From contig CM034237.1 in the NCBI GenBank assembly GCA_019916065.1, positions 38,050,485-38,114,484 on the forward strand: DNA of 64,000 nucleotides, given 5' to 3'. Under the pieces are notes generated by a model. That model made no database searches, was not told the DNA's origin, and worked only from the letters and a program-made list of their open reading frames with translations. The first letter of the stretch is position 1, and every line of letters begins with the position of its first letter. Origin of the DNA: Vitellaria paradoxa (taxonomy: Eukaryota > Streptophyta > Magnoliopsida > Ericales > Sapotaceae). This document shows, one piece after another, positions 36,079 to 48,223 of this stretch. The translations under genes were made by a program, and so were the position numbers.

Positions 36079-37767
36079 TTTCACACAATCCGAGCACCAA
36101 GCACTGTGAGTATATAATCTATATGGTTCGACAATATGTATGCATAAAGACAGAAAGCACAAGCATAAAGCAAATAACGAGAAGAGTTAGGAGACAGAAT
36201 AGAGAAGGTGTTAATGGAAAAGGTGGGAATGAAAAGGGGGGAATAGTTTCTGTTACCGAGTAATGTGGTGTAAAAATGTCCAAGGATCGAGAGACACTTG
36301 TCAATTACCGCGGAATCTGCGGACAGAGAGATATCCCTAAAATATATACCACACCGTTACGTTTGATTGACAGGACGATGTGAAATAAATAATGTATAAA
36401 ATTAAATACAATATAAGGTTTTTTTTTAACAAATTATTTTTTGATGTTTAATTTATGTAATATAAAATTATTTTTTACGTGAGATTATTTTTTTATTATT
36501 TAATTTATGCAATATAAAGGCTACATTTGGAGCATTTATATTGCATAAATAAATTTAAACAACTCCAAAACCTCCAAAATGAGAAAAAAATATAATTTGA
36601 TAGGAAATGTGACATGAAATAATTTTAGACATATAAATATTGGCGAGAAACTAAATATGCAATACCACACCTTCATAGAGTATTACATATTCTTTATTTT
36701 AAGGGATATGAAATTCAAGGTGGACTCCATATTTATTGTTCATTTTTTTTTTTTTTTATCAAACATAAAATGAGGTGGGTCCAACGGAGTGGTAATCCAA
36801 TCCCTTATCTCATATCCCACAAACAAGCATTGCCTTATGCATACGATTATATAAATTACAACAGACTACAGAAGTTATTTTATAATTATGTTACATTAAT
36901 TTCTTTAAATAATTTTGTACAATAAAAAAATGTACATTGTTTTATCACATTTGAAAAGTCATGGATTCTCTAAAATAAAGAATGCATAAAAATTATGATG
37001 TGAATCTTTTTTTCACTCTTCTCTCTCTTTACTTCAGATAAAAGATAGAATTTTTAATAATCGATGCAAATACCAATTTAACTTAAAACGATTATCAATT
37101 TTTAAAATTTATTTAAGTTTGACTTATTAATATTTCAAGACAATATCAAATGAGGCTTAACCAAATCGATTTAGAAAAACTTGATTTTACGTATATATTT
37201 AAGCATATAAATCTTAATTTAATTTAATTAAAAATGTAAATAAATTTAAATTCTCAAGCTTAATTTTCACTAATAGAAAATATGTATGTTGAGACCCAAG
37301 ACATAAATGACTACTTTTTACCAGTCACTAAAGACCCCCTAGTGCAATTGCTTTGATGGTCACTCATAAAAAATATAGGCAACTAATTATAAATCATGAC
37401 TGGTTAATTTTTCACGATCACTAAGCGATCTTGTGAAAATTTAATCTTCCCCTTTCTATTTCTCTCCTGCTCTTTAGGTTTTATTTCCTCCTCTCATTCC
37501 TAATCTCCTTTACATGATCAGTGCATGACCACCAGAGTTAGCCACCACATCCATCGTCATTCACTAAGTAATAAGCCCTAGATCTGGTTCTTCTTCTCTA
37601 TCTCTCAATCACTCTTTCTTCATACATAAATCAATCCTTCTCTATCTTCATAATCTTTTTTTCCTTTCCCAATTTTGGAAACTTTAATTTTAGACATGAT
37701 TTTAATTTTTCTTGTGGTTTGTGGGATTATGGTGGGCATTAGCAGGGGCGGAAAAGGGATTACTATT
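36079..37767. other. PPC4 5' flank and AT-rich intergenic DNA
   Basis: The 5' untranslated region and promoter of PPC4 should lie here, reading leftward. A TATA-like tatata (36111-36118) is only about 35 bp upstream of the ATG, rather close for the core promoter. Around 36518-36834 the ends ggctacatttgg and aaacaagcattgcc suggest a decayed MITE. No other gene is seen. Confidence 0.5.
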
Positions 37768-38035
37768 TTTTTCAGAATATTCTAAACCACCCCATTTGTC
37801 AATTCAACTTGGCCACTTGATTGTGGATGATAAGTAATATCCACCTTATACACAATGCCAAACCATTTCATTAAAATACCTAAGGACCAATTACAAAAAT
37901 ATTTTCTACCATCACTAATGATGGCTTGAGGAATTCCAAAATGGGAAAAGATAAGTTCTTTCAAAAATTTGACTACAACTTGATGGTCATTTGTCTGGGA
38001 AGCAATGGCCTCCACCGACTTAGGTATGTAATTAA
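37768..38035 (-). pseudogene. pol: Athila-like Gypsy integrase core fragment
   Basis: Minus-strand frame, SVEAIASQTNDHQVVVKFLK then FGIPQAIISDGRKYFCN and YHPQSSGQVELTN: the retroviral-type integrase core with the second catalytic Asp in ISDG and the third (Glu) in GQVE. It ends abruptly at about 37768. The upstream part of the same domain continues at 39203 beyond a later LTR insertion. Confidence 0.88.
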
Positions 38036-39202
38036 TATTGGGAGGTATGCGCCCTTGAAGTCATTTATTAGATGGTGCGCTAATTTTATTTTAATAAAGA
38101 ATCTTTATTTATTTTATTTAAGATTTTTTTATTTTGTATGGATGTATGTATTTCATGTGATGAATGTAATCCTTAATTGATTAATAAACTTGATTCATGT
38201 ATATGAAAGAGTTTCATACATAAGATATATGAATCTAAGTATTAATGAACCTAGATTTGTTCGTAGTCAGTGATGAGAAAATGGTATCTCAACCGAAATA
38301 TTGTAACATTTTAGATTTCTATATGATAAAATAATTTATCTCAATCATTAGAGCAGTGGACTTTGAATTTAAAGTGTTGGTGTAGAAGACATTGAACAAG
38401 ACAATAATAAGAAACACATCTAAGCTATCATTAAGTTAATACCTCAGTGTTTTGAGAAGTCATTATATAAAACTAGGGAACATACACTATCAATAAGGAA
38501 TCCACAGGCTCATTTGAGATAAGGATATTATCTATATTAAGAATATTAACTAATCGTTAAATCTGGATTCGGTCCTCTTAATAATACATTATTGAGATGG
38601 CGACCAACACAAAATGATCAAAATAATAGTTCTTAGGGTATAGAGGGAGGTATCAATTAGAATTGAATAGTTTCTTATTTCTAATTGACTTAATATCTAA
38701 AAGAAGGGCTTAATTGTAAACTTAATGAATGAACAAGGTGCTTTATGAAATTAATTTAGTAAACTGGGGTTGAAGTTCAATTATACCTTTTTAGTGAAGT
38801 AAGGTATAATTATTAGGGGATGTATTTATAATTATGAAATAATTATAGGTAATTTCTTAATTAGCGAACGTAAGTTTATTTGCATCTAGGTCCTCTACTC
38901 TTGCCTATATAAAGGATTAATCTGTTTGGTTGCCCACACAACTCTAAACGTCAGAAAGACCCTGAGATCCTGATAAGAGAAAGAGTAGAAAATCTAAGCG
39001 TATTGAATGTCGAGAACCAAATGGCTTCAACATATCAACATCAAATCAACAAACAACGAAGGGTTAGATTCCTGTTTATTGATTTGAATTCACAACTGTA
39101 TTTTGAATACAATTACATAAGGAGTTTACAATCTTTCATGCATGATCGATCCGAATGAAAAATATTTTGAAAACCTATTCCTCTGCATTCTTGATTCCAA
39201 CA
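38036..39202 (+). mobile_element. Solo LTR inserted in the Gypsy integrase
   Basis: Starts tattgg and ends ccaaca (TGTTGG/CCAACA ends, one change), flanked by ATTAA (38031-38035) and GTTAA (39203-39207), a 5-bp duplication with one change. A TATA box (tatataaagg, about 38914) gives plus orientation. Removing it rejoins the integrase reading AIN with YIPKSVEAIAS. No internal region remains, so it is a solo LTR formed by LTR-LTR recombination. Confidence 0.85.
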
Positions 39203-39372
39203 GTTAATGGCCATAAGAATGAATTGATTCCCAAGAGAGCTTGAAAAAGGACCTATAAAGTTTATCCCCTAATAGTAAAAAATTTTTAAGGTTAAAAATA
39301 GGATTTAGGGGCACAACACTATCTACTCCTTTCTTATCACGAATTCCAGTGTCAAATTCTTAGAGTATAAGG
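39203..39372 (-). pseudogene. pol: Gypsy fragment: RNase H end and integrase start
   Basis: Minus strand gives LQEFD-GIRDKKGV (here one codon is a stop), the conserved RNase H exit, then near 39260-39207 FIGPFSSSLGNQFILMAIN, the start of the integrase core. The normal zinc-finger stretch between them is missing, so there was also a deletion. Both sides are cut by LTRs of one family in opposite orientations. Confidence 0.8.
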
Positions 39373-42300
39373 TGTTGGAATCAGGAACACAGCAGAATAG
39401 GTTTTCAAAAAATTTTTGGATCGATCATGTATGAAAGAATATAAACTTCTTATATCATTGTATTCTAAATACAAAAGTGAATCCAAAACAATAATTGAAA
39501 TTGATCTTTTGATGTATCTTAATTTGATCTTAAAGTGCTAAACAATCCCGACAGTCAAGATTCTCAAGTCTTTTACTCTTTCTCCTGTCAAGATCCTCTT
39601 AGAATTTTTTTAATATCTAGAGTTGTGTGGGCAACTGGACAAACTAATCAATTTATACAGGCAAGAGTAGGACCTAGGTGTAAATAAATTTAAGTTGGCT
39701 AATTAAAAAATTAGCCATAATTATTTTATAATTACAGATACATCTCCTAATAATTATACCTTACTCCACTAAAAATGTAATAACCTGAATTTTTTTCTGG
39801 TAATTAATTTGCTTTAAGTGTGGTGGTGATATTTATTATAGTAAATTCTAGAAAATTGAGCATTTGAAAATTTTTGGAATGATAAAATTAGTTAGAAAGA
39901 TTTTCGGATTTAATTTAACCCTACGTGGGAGTTTAATGTAGAATTTCTAAACTTTTATCCAAACAATTCCTAGCCCAATTTCCTATTTGGTTCAACCAAA
40001 GCCCATTAACCCATAGGTGAACCATTTCTTTGACTCACCTCAACTCACTTCATCACTCACTGAGTTGACTCATGAATAGTAGCTCTAAATCATTTCTCGA
40101 TAAACTTCATTTTCCATTCATCATTTCTTCCATACATCTCTCACAATCTCTCAAATTATTTAGTTTATTTAGCAAGCATGATTGAAAGACTTAGCAAGTA
40201 TGATTTAAAGACTTAAAGCATCTTTTAAATAAATTTGTTAGTCAAAAAAGTTAGCATGATTCCCGGATCATGCCACCCATCTCCACCCATCCTCCAATAC
40301 CTTTCTTAAATTATGTGGTTAGATAGTCAAAAAGGCAAAGCTAGATTATTTGGATTATACTACCTATTGTAATCCTACTTTAGTGGCTTTCAAGTCTAGG
40401 GAGTGGAGGTTGTTTTTCTCTACCGACACTTTCTCTACACTCCCATGACTTCTTATAAATTGTGTGCCTTCAAAGAGAAAAAAAAAATAAGAGAGAAAAA
40501 AAATCATTATTTAGCGTGGTTGGAGATTCAGTGTTGCGTGGAGGAAGAAGAAAGGCTTGAAACTTTCCAATTGGGTGGTGTTCAAAACTCAACTTCTTTT
40601 TCCTTCTCAGGCTTGGTCACCAATATCTTCATTGAGGTAGGATGACGAACCTCCTAAAATGTATTTGATGTTTTCAATTTGAAGATAAAGCATTTTCTGG
40701 GTTTGAAGTATGAAATTTGATTGTGATAAAAAAATAATACCTGTATATTGGGGGTAGGGAAACTGAAACTTTGACTGATATAACCCAGCATGCTGACAGC
40801 TTTCTGTTTGTAATTTCTGATATGTTTCTGACCCCTAAAATGGTGGAATTAGGCTTTGGCTAAAACATAAAAGTTGTAGCCCTTTAACTTTTCTTTCCAA
40901 CCCAAAAAGATTTGCATCAATCTGATTTCTGAGTCAAAAGTTATGCCCAAAATATTGAGCTCGTGTAAAACTGTATCTTCTGAACAAACTGAATTCAAGG
41001 TTATTTTTGCACCTTTAGACCTTAAAATTTTAAAAAGTGCAAAACATGAAAGTTGTCTTGAAGTCTAGTTTCTACAGATATAGAATTTATAGATATTGGA
41101 GTTCTGCTTTATTTTATATGAAGTTTCTTTTAAGCTGCTGTCTCTGCTTAACCTTTAATTGATGCTTGTTTGGATTTTTTTAGATTTTTATGTTTAAAGA
41201 TTTATTTAAATTTCCAATTACCTTCTATTAATTATTGTCATGTTAATAATTTCTATTGATGTGTAATTTTGTTCACAAGGCTTGATATAGTAAAACACTT
41301 ATACTATTTGATATAATACCGAAGTGGACTGTTAAGTTGATACTACTTAGTTATTTTTCAATTGATATGAAATTATTTTAAACTAGATATTATGTATTAT
41401 TTGACACTCTAATATTTATGATAACTAACTTAGACATTCAGTTTCATCATAGATAGTTGGATGACTAATTCAAACTAAAATAGCTAAGTAGAATCAAGTA
41501 TTTGATAAAAATGCCCAAATAAAACAGTAGGCTTATTCTTTTCTCAATTGGTCTTCCTTAAATAAATTTGATTTATTTTAATTGATTCTTTTAGGCATTA
41601 TTTTGTCAACCGAGCAAGTTATATAACTATATTTTTATGATTAAGTGAATTTAATGAAACTTATTTAATATCTTCCTAAATATTGGAATAATTCTATGGA
41701 TATTTGTGGATATCTTGAAGCCGAAAACCTATGATAGGGGTTTGGTTATAAATATGATGATTGGAAATTTATTCAAATAAAATAAAACTTGTTAATTTTT
41801 CTAAAATTAAATATAAGTCCAAAGAGCTATTTATTATCTTTATATTTCATAAAATAATAAAACAAAAAGGTAAAAGAGGCAAAAATCGAGATCGCAGTCA
41901 ATGAGGTTCGAATTCGCGACTTCAAATCACAATTACGGTCACCCACCCACTAAGCTGCCAATCTCGGCTTAATTAATATACTATTAGAAATAATTTTATT
42001 CTTATCAAATGTAGTTCAGAAAACTTATCAAAACAATTAACAAAAATACTAATTCGATTCTAAATTATTTTTAGCTACTTGCAACTTGTTAATTATATGT
42101 AGTACCTACCTTTGTGATAATAATATTGGTGACTATGTTAAATTTTTGATTTGTTGAGAATTACTTAAAAATATACTGCTTGTGACTGAATAATCCCACT
42201 TTTGATTCATTGCCCGGGAACATTACCGGTTGTTATTAAAAAAATATCTTATTTCCATACAAGGCACCCTTGGGAATGTAAAAAAAGGGTGAGAAGAAAT

Positions 42301-43590
42301 TAAGGCACTCGGTGCTAAAGATATTTTTGGCAATGGAGTGATGGGTGGATAGAAAAGGCCTTTTAGATGGACATGGGAACATATGCATTTTATTTAGGAG
42401 ATGCTCTCTTCTGACCTGGCCAGTCAGGTAGTTGGTCGTGACGACTAGGATTTTGGTGGGTGACACCGTCGGAATGCATTGGATGCTAAGCCTGTAAAGT
42501 CACTAGCTCCCAAGACTGGGGGTAGAGGAGGATAGGAGTATGATTATCCTAGGAGGATTTAGATTAAACTCATTTACCAAATTTTACTATGACTGGCAAC
42601 CTCTCTTGCTTATGTATGAATGACGTGTTGGAATTATTTAATTATATTTAATTCCTTTTGATGAATAATTTATAAAAGAATAATATATGAAACCTGTATC
42701 GCTACAGGGTTTGATCCCGAGACCTTAAAGGTCTGAATCTGAGATCCCTACCACTGCGACATTGATTTCATGGTGGTCCAAATAACAACATTAAACTATT
42801 TGACGCGTAAGTTAAATAGTAGTTGCAGTGACGGTCTGATTGAACCGTTGTAAGTATGATTTACATTATTCAGTTGGGATCTATTAAATTAATTGTTGCA
42901 TGAACAGTATGCCACCTAATCACATTCACTGTATTGGGTCATCTAATACAGTATAGTATTACGACCACTGCATATAGGCACCTAGGAGATTCTGATTACT
43001 GGGCTTTAGTAGCTCACCCCTTTGTGGGAATATTTTTGTTAGGATATTAAGCACAGGGATATTGAAGATGAGCTAGAAAGAGATTAATTTCTCTTAGTAT
43101 TCCATTAAAAGAGTTATCTATTTTTTTCTTGCGCAGTACTGGAAGACTTTATTTATTATTGTAGTCTGTAATAATAATTATTGGATGATTGTAATCATCA
43201 AGTTTAGACCTAGTTATTTTTATTTGATATGTAATGTTAATCGCATGATTGGAACGCTTAGATAGCTTTGTAATACTATTCTCTATCTTCATTTTGTGCC
43301 TTGTAGTTGAATCCTATCAAATGATTCAGTCTAATGACTTATAAATATTGGTTGGGATAAACTAGGGATTTTGAATACCTTAAATTTTTATTACAAGTCA
43401 ACCCTAATTTGAATGAAAAATTTGGGGTGTGATGGCGTGTTGTTATCATCTTATTTTTATACTCAACAAATAATCTCAAGTCACCCCCAGGCATTCAGGT
43501 TATGAAAATCCGGGGCGTGACAAAAAAGGTATAATTGAATTAAAATCCTAGTCTACTGAAATAATTTCATAAAATATCTTGTTCACTCCT
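39373..43590 (-). mobile_element. Second, truncated LTR of the same family, opposite orientation, split
   Basis: 39373-39775 is the reverse complement, with divergence, of about 38790-39202, starting tgttggaatc (LTR 3' end on the minus strand). It is interrupted at 39776 by a 3.7-kb solo LTR and resumes at 43523-43590, matching the reverse complement of about 38725-38790. The remaining upstream third of the LTR is absent and about 110 residues of the Gypsy RNase H are missing next to it, so a deletion removed that side. Confidence 0.8.
39776..43522. mobile_element. 3.7-kb solo LTR (Tekay/Del-like) with AAAAA duplication
   Basis: Begins TGTAATAACCTGAATTTT and ends GGGGCGTGACA, ends common in large plant Gypsy LTRs. 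AAAAA flanks both sides (39771-39775 and 43523-43527). Its removal exactly restores the interrupted older LTR (cactaaaaa joined to ggtataattg). No gag or pol is seen inside and no internal direct repeat was found, so a solo LTR of 3747 bp is the simplest reading. Orientation is not fixed. Confidence 0.8.
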
Positions 43591-44031
43591 TAATTCAATG
43601 TAGTGAAATCTTTTTCATATTGTGAAGTCCATTCAAAAAGGACATTATGTCCTAAAAGCTTGCAAAGAAGTTTCACTAATACATTGAATGAAATAATGAA
43701 CTGTTGGTAAAAACCAGTATAATCAAGGAAATAACGTACATCTTCGAGGGGTAAGAAATTTTTGGATTGATTCAAGCTTAGCTTATCAACCTCAATCCCA
43801 TTAGAAGACATAATGTGTCCAAAAATAATTTCCCGTGTCACCATGAAGTGACATTTCTCCCAATTAAGCGCAAGATTATGCTCTTCATAACATTGAAGCA
43901 CTTTTTATTGAGATTCTCAAGGCAAGTTTTGAATAACTCCTTGTAAACCGTAAAGTCATCTATGAAAACCTTAATATATATCTCGACCATGTAGCTAAAG
44001 ATGCTAATCATGCAATATTAAAATGTGATAG
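43590..44031 (-). pseudogene. pol: Athila-like Gypsy RT, C-terminal part
   Basis: Minus strand: CMISIFSYMVEIYIKVFIDDFTVY (about 44025-43950) holds the RT catalytic IDDF box, then CYEEHNLALNWEKCHFMV and IIFGHIMSSNGIEVD (connection/thumb), then EDVRYFLDYTGFYQQFI. The N-terminal part of the same RT lies at 49080-49440 beyond the SIRE-like insertion. Stops and shifts are present. Confidence 0.88.
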
Positions 44032-44889
44032 TGTAAAGTCTTGTGGCAAATCCAATCAAAATCTTAGTTAAATTAGGAATGCTATTAAAGTTTCCTAAAG
44101 TGATACAAATTGAAGATTTGAAAAATTCTGAACAATTAAGGAGATGAAATGAATCAAGTTGACCAAGATTTTGAAGAATTATAATTGGTGTGAAGGATTA
44201 CAAAACCTAATGGGATTTGGACGCAGCTTTCTGGAACGTGGATGAAATTCCAGTGTACCTCGCAGGCACGGTGGGTGGGGAGCGAGCGGGTGTGCTCCAA
44301 GCACGCAGGTAGCCCGCAGGGAGCGCGCGGGTGCGCCAAGGTATCCCAGAAATTCCAGTGAGGTCCGCAGGCAGGAGGATGGGAGAGCGAGGCTGCGCTA
44401 GTATTATTTCCTAAAGCATAAAAATTCCAGTGCAGGTCGCATGCTGGAGGATGGGAGTGCGAGGGATCGAGCTATGAATATTTTGTTCGGATTTAATTTC
44501 CTATTTTGCCAAACTAGGGCAACCTTGTGTAACCCTATATATGTGAAACCAACTCTGTCAATAAAGGGTGTGGAGAACATATTATAGGGACCTAGAGAAA
44601 GAGTATTTAATTATTGAGAGCTTTCATGTTCTTTCTATAAATTCTTCTTGTATTCTCTTCACTTTCTATGTGAGGCAGAAAGCCTGCTTGTAGGGTTTAT
44701 CGAGTGATTCGAGAAAGAGGGACAAAAGGATTCGTGCGAGTGATTCGTAGAGAGTCTGAGTAGAGTCTTGTAACCCGTTGATAGTGGGATTGTAAATAGA
44801 GATTTTTCTCCCTATGATAGGGTTTCCTCATTATTCTCTTGTATGATTACTTTCACTGTGTGTGTGATTGTGTGGGTTTGGAATTTTCA
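44032..44889 (+). repeat. SIRE-like element 5' LTR
   Basis: 858 bp; contains a GC-rich block (about 44250-44475) with repeated gaaattccagtg motifs near 44247 and 44349, and aattccagtgcaggtcgca near 44426. Confidence 0.92.
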
Positions 44890-44891
44890 AT

Positions 44892-44903
44892 TGGTATCAG
44901 AGC
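44892..44903 (+). promoter_or_regulatory. Primer-binding site, tRNA-iMet
   Basis: tggtatcagagc, an exact match to the standard plant Copia primer site. Confidence 0.95.
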
Positions 44904-44945
44904 GAGTCACTCTAAGTTCTTGAGTGAAGATCTTCGTCCAAACCA

Positions 44946-46190
44946 ATGGATCCACCACGTGAAGGAGGTTCAAGCACCAGACCCCCTTGGTTTGACGGCT
45001 CAAACTATTCATACTGGAAGGTACGAATGCAAGCTTTTCTTTTGGGAATTAATTACAAAGTCTGGATGTCAATAGTTAAAGGATGGGAAGAACCGACCCA
45101 TGAAGTTGACAGAAGAATCAAACAAAAGTCAATTCAGATGTGGACTAAAACTGAGCAAGAGAGTTTGAAGTGGAACTTCAAATCGTTAATTGCCATATTT
45201 TCTACAGTCTGCCCTAATGAATTCTGCTGCATCTCAAGTTGTACGAGCGCCCGAAAAGCGTGGTTAATTCTACAAAGTACACATGAAGGGAACAAACAAG
45301 TCAAAACCAGCAAGCTTCAAAAACTCACTTCTCAGTTTGAGGGACTAAGGATGAATGAAGACGAAAAGTTTGACGATTTTTATGTCCGGCTCAATCACAT
45401 TGTTAATTCCTGCCACAACCTTGGAGAACCAATTCCAGAATACAAAGTGGTATATAAAATTTTACATTCTCTTCCACGAGTGTTTGATTCTAAAGTCGCA
45501 GCAATAGAAGAAGTCAGAGATGTGAACTCCATGAAAATAGAAGACCTTGTGGGATCCTTGCAAACGTTTGAAGCAAATATGGTGAAACCTTGCAAAGCGT
45601 CAAAAGGTATTGCTTTAAAGACAGTGGAAGAAGAAAGTGATGGAGAAGAGTCGGATAAAGAAAGGGCACTTGTGGCTAAACAATTCGTGAGATATATGAG
45701 GAAAAAGGGTTTATTTAATAAGAATAACAAGAATGAGTCACAATCTCAAGAAAAATGAAAGAAGATCAAGAAGATTGAATTTGGGGAAGAAAACAAGAAG
45801 AACAAGATCAAGTGTTTTGAGTGTCATGGATATGGACACTTTGCTCAAGACTGTGTAAACAAAAAGATGAAAAAGAAGCAAGTCAAAGTCATGAACGCTA
45901 CATTAGATGATGACTCCAGTTCAGATGAATCATCTTCATCAGCATCCTCAGACGATGAAGGCAATTTTGTTGCTTTTATGGCGTCTCACTCTTCGTCTGT
46001 AGGAACATCATCTGGATCTCAAAGCGACACTGATATATCAAATCATGAAGATGATGACTCTGAGGATGAATTCAACAATGATCTACAAGTGGCCTATGAT
46101 GCTCTAATTGTCGAATACAGTAAGGTGAAGAAACAAAGACAAGCCCAACATAGCCGTAACTGTAAACTCGAAGTGAATGAGATTCGTTGA
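44946..46190 (+). pseudogene. gag: SIRE-like gag, N-terminal and first zinc knuckle part
   Basis: ATG at 44946, MDPPREGGSSTRPPWFDGSN then YWKVRMQAFL (DUF4219/UBN2-type Copia gag start). Open to a TGA at 45756, then the same frame continues with KKNKIKCFECHGYGHFAQDC, a CCHC knuckle (about 45813-45854), and an acidic Ser/Asp-rich stretch. It ends at 46190, where a missing T (CGTTGA for CGTTTGA-type) shifts the frame. Only one in-frame stop in 415 codons suggests a fairly young insertion. Confidence 0.88.
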
Positions 46191-47082
46191 AGACAGAGAA
46201 TGAAAAGCTCACAGGTAAAATATCTATTTTGGCATCTGACAAAACTTCTTAGTCTCATAGTGTAGAAAAGTTCAAAGAAAAACTTGAAGAAAAGAATAAA
46301 AAGATTGATGAATTGGAGAAAGTTGTTGGAGAACTTCAAGATGAGATCAGTAAGCTAAAAGAAAAGATCAAGAGTGATGAGAAGATAATTGAAAGAATGA
46401 ACTCCAGTTCTCAAAAGCTTGAAGAAATTTGGATCCAACAACGAACACATGGAGACAAAGCATGCTTAGGCTACACCAGAGAGAAAAGTACAATTGTTTC
46501 CTTATCATCAGCACCTTCAGTAGTAGTAAAGGTTGTTTCAAACCTACAGCCAATCCCAAGACCTTCCTAAAGCCTGCTGTACCACCAAAGAAGAGTTTTG
46601 AAAATAATAAACGCCATCAGCATCCTCCTCACATAGTGAAAGGTACGCATTTTGCTAGACCCCAATCCCTTGTACCTGTTTGTCACCATTGTGGAATCAA
46701 AGGTCATATACGCCCAAACTGTCACAAACTCTATGGTCTTCCTTTAAACTATGTTAAAAATTTTTCAAAAAATCATGGACCTAGAGTTCCTGTGAAAAAT
46801 AGATTTCAAGTGTTTTCAAAATTCTCAGAAGACTTTTACAAAAACTCACGCCCTTTTCAAAAACAAAACAGTCCAACATTTCAAAAAGGTAAAAATTTTA
46901 AATTTGTTGTGAACAAGAATTTTCATAAAAGTCAAAAACGTGAGGAAAAACCTGTCAAGACAACTGGTCTTAAAACTAGAGCTATTTGGATTAGAAAGTT
47001 AAATTTAAATTGTTTTGTTTCACAAAATGTCCTACGCTTCGAGTCTCTAAGAAAATCTGTAGGCATTTGTGCACACCATTGA
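46191..47082 (+). pseudogene. gag: SIRE-like gag, coiled coil and second zinc knuckle
   Basis: Continues after frame shifts: a Lys/Glu-rich coiled coil (KFKEKLEEKNKKIDELEKVV, about 46268-46330), then near 46678-46720 a second knuckle CHHCGIKGHIRPNC, basic Lys/Phe-rich sequence, and a segment IWIRKLNLNCFV that in complete SIRE elements leads into the protease. Sequence homology stops soon after, at about 47080, marking the point where pol was lost. Confidence 0.82.
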
Positions 47083-48210
47083 AATCTAAAAGATAAGTTA
47101 GAAGTTCATTGATTTAGTTGAAAATATTTTATGACTTCTATACTGTTACCTGTACATTAAATTTTCCAAATTCATCGATTTCAATGAGTTCATAATTTTT
47201 GCATTCCTTGTAAATTGATACGAAGTGTTTTGGTGAGTTTTGTCATAATTTTGGAGTGCTTCCTATGACACTTGATTGTACATGCATATAACTCTTTCTC
47301 TTCTTTTCTACGAATTAAGGGTTATTGTTTGATGTGTTTAAAAAATGTTGAGGAGCCTGATATGTGCATATCAAAGTTATGCATAATAATAAAATTAAAA
47401 AAAAAAATCTTGGAAAGGGCTACCGGTGGGACCAGTGAGAAGCCCCTTAATGACTCGTTGATTGTTAAGGGAATAGCTACCTACCCATAAGCGTGTGAAA
47501 GCCGCCAAGTGTTTGAAAAAAAAAAAAAAAAGAGGAAGATTGGCTCTTAATTCATTTGGTACATCAAATTTAACTTTTTAAATCTATGAATTGTTTGAGG
47601 GGGAGCCTATATGTGTATTACACTCAAAACCTCACACGTGCACAAGCATTTGTCTAATTTTAATGACTTATTTCAGCTCCTGACACAGAATTGAAGATTT
47701 TCTTGGAAAATCAAAATGTGAATCTTTGAGTTTATGAAGGGTGAGAGATTGATGTACATGCATTGGTATAGTATCATTAAAGTTTTTTTTTTTGACATTT
47801 TTTAGTGAATTCTTCTACTGTCTTTTTTTAGTTTTGATTGTCTGTGTCCAAATCTGCACTTACACGTATTTTCCGAGAGCCTCGTAGGCAAGGCGCAGGA
47901 GATCCTACCTCACATTATTCTAATGTCACACTTAGAAGAGGTCGTGTCATGTATTCTTCCTTCTTAATTTTGTGTGCTTGTCATTTCCATATCAAAAATG
48001 GAGGGTCAATTCAGGTTATGTATGTGATATGTGAACTTGTCTCGGCTATGGTATGATATATTATGTATTATGGGCTCAGTGTGTGAGTTTGGTGATGATG
48101 TCATTGATCATTTCTATATCATTATTCCACATGGTGCCTTGATGTATGTGTTCAGTACGTGCAGAATTGAGTAGATTTTAAAATTTAACTTAATTTTTGA
48201 TATGGAATTG
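47083..48210 (+). other. Non-coding interior of the SIRE-like element
   Basis: No pol domain or envelope-like frame seen. It contains A runs near 47398 and 47518 and the intron-free 3' leader to the polypurine tract. Possibly the normal 3' untranslated region joined to gag by a deletion. Confidence 0.6.
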
Positions 48211-48223
48211 CCAAGGGGGAGAT

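Noticed and set aside
36518..36834. Possible MITE upstream of PPC4
   Set aside because: Ends are only loosely inverted and the flanking bases do not form a duplication.
41885..41965. tRNA-like B box (ggttcgaattc) in the 3.7-kb solo LTR
   Set aside because: No A box at a fitting distance and no cloverleaf could be drawn, so not a tRNA or SINE.
40403..42466. Short frames of 76-80 codons inside the solo LTR
   Set aside because: No gag or pol motifs and no conserved features; non-coding LTR sequence explains them better.
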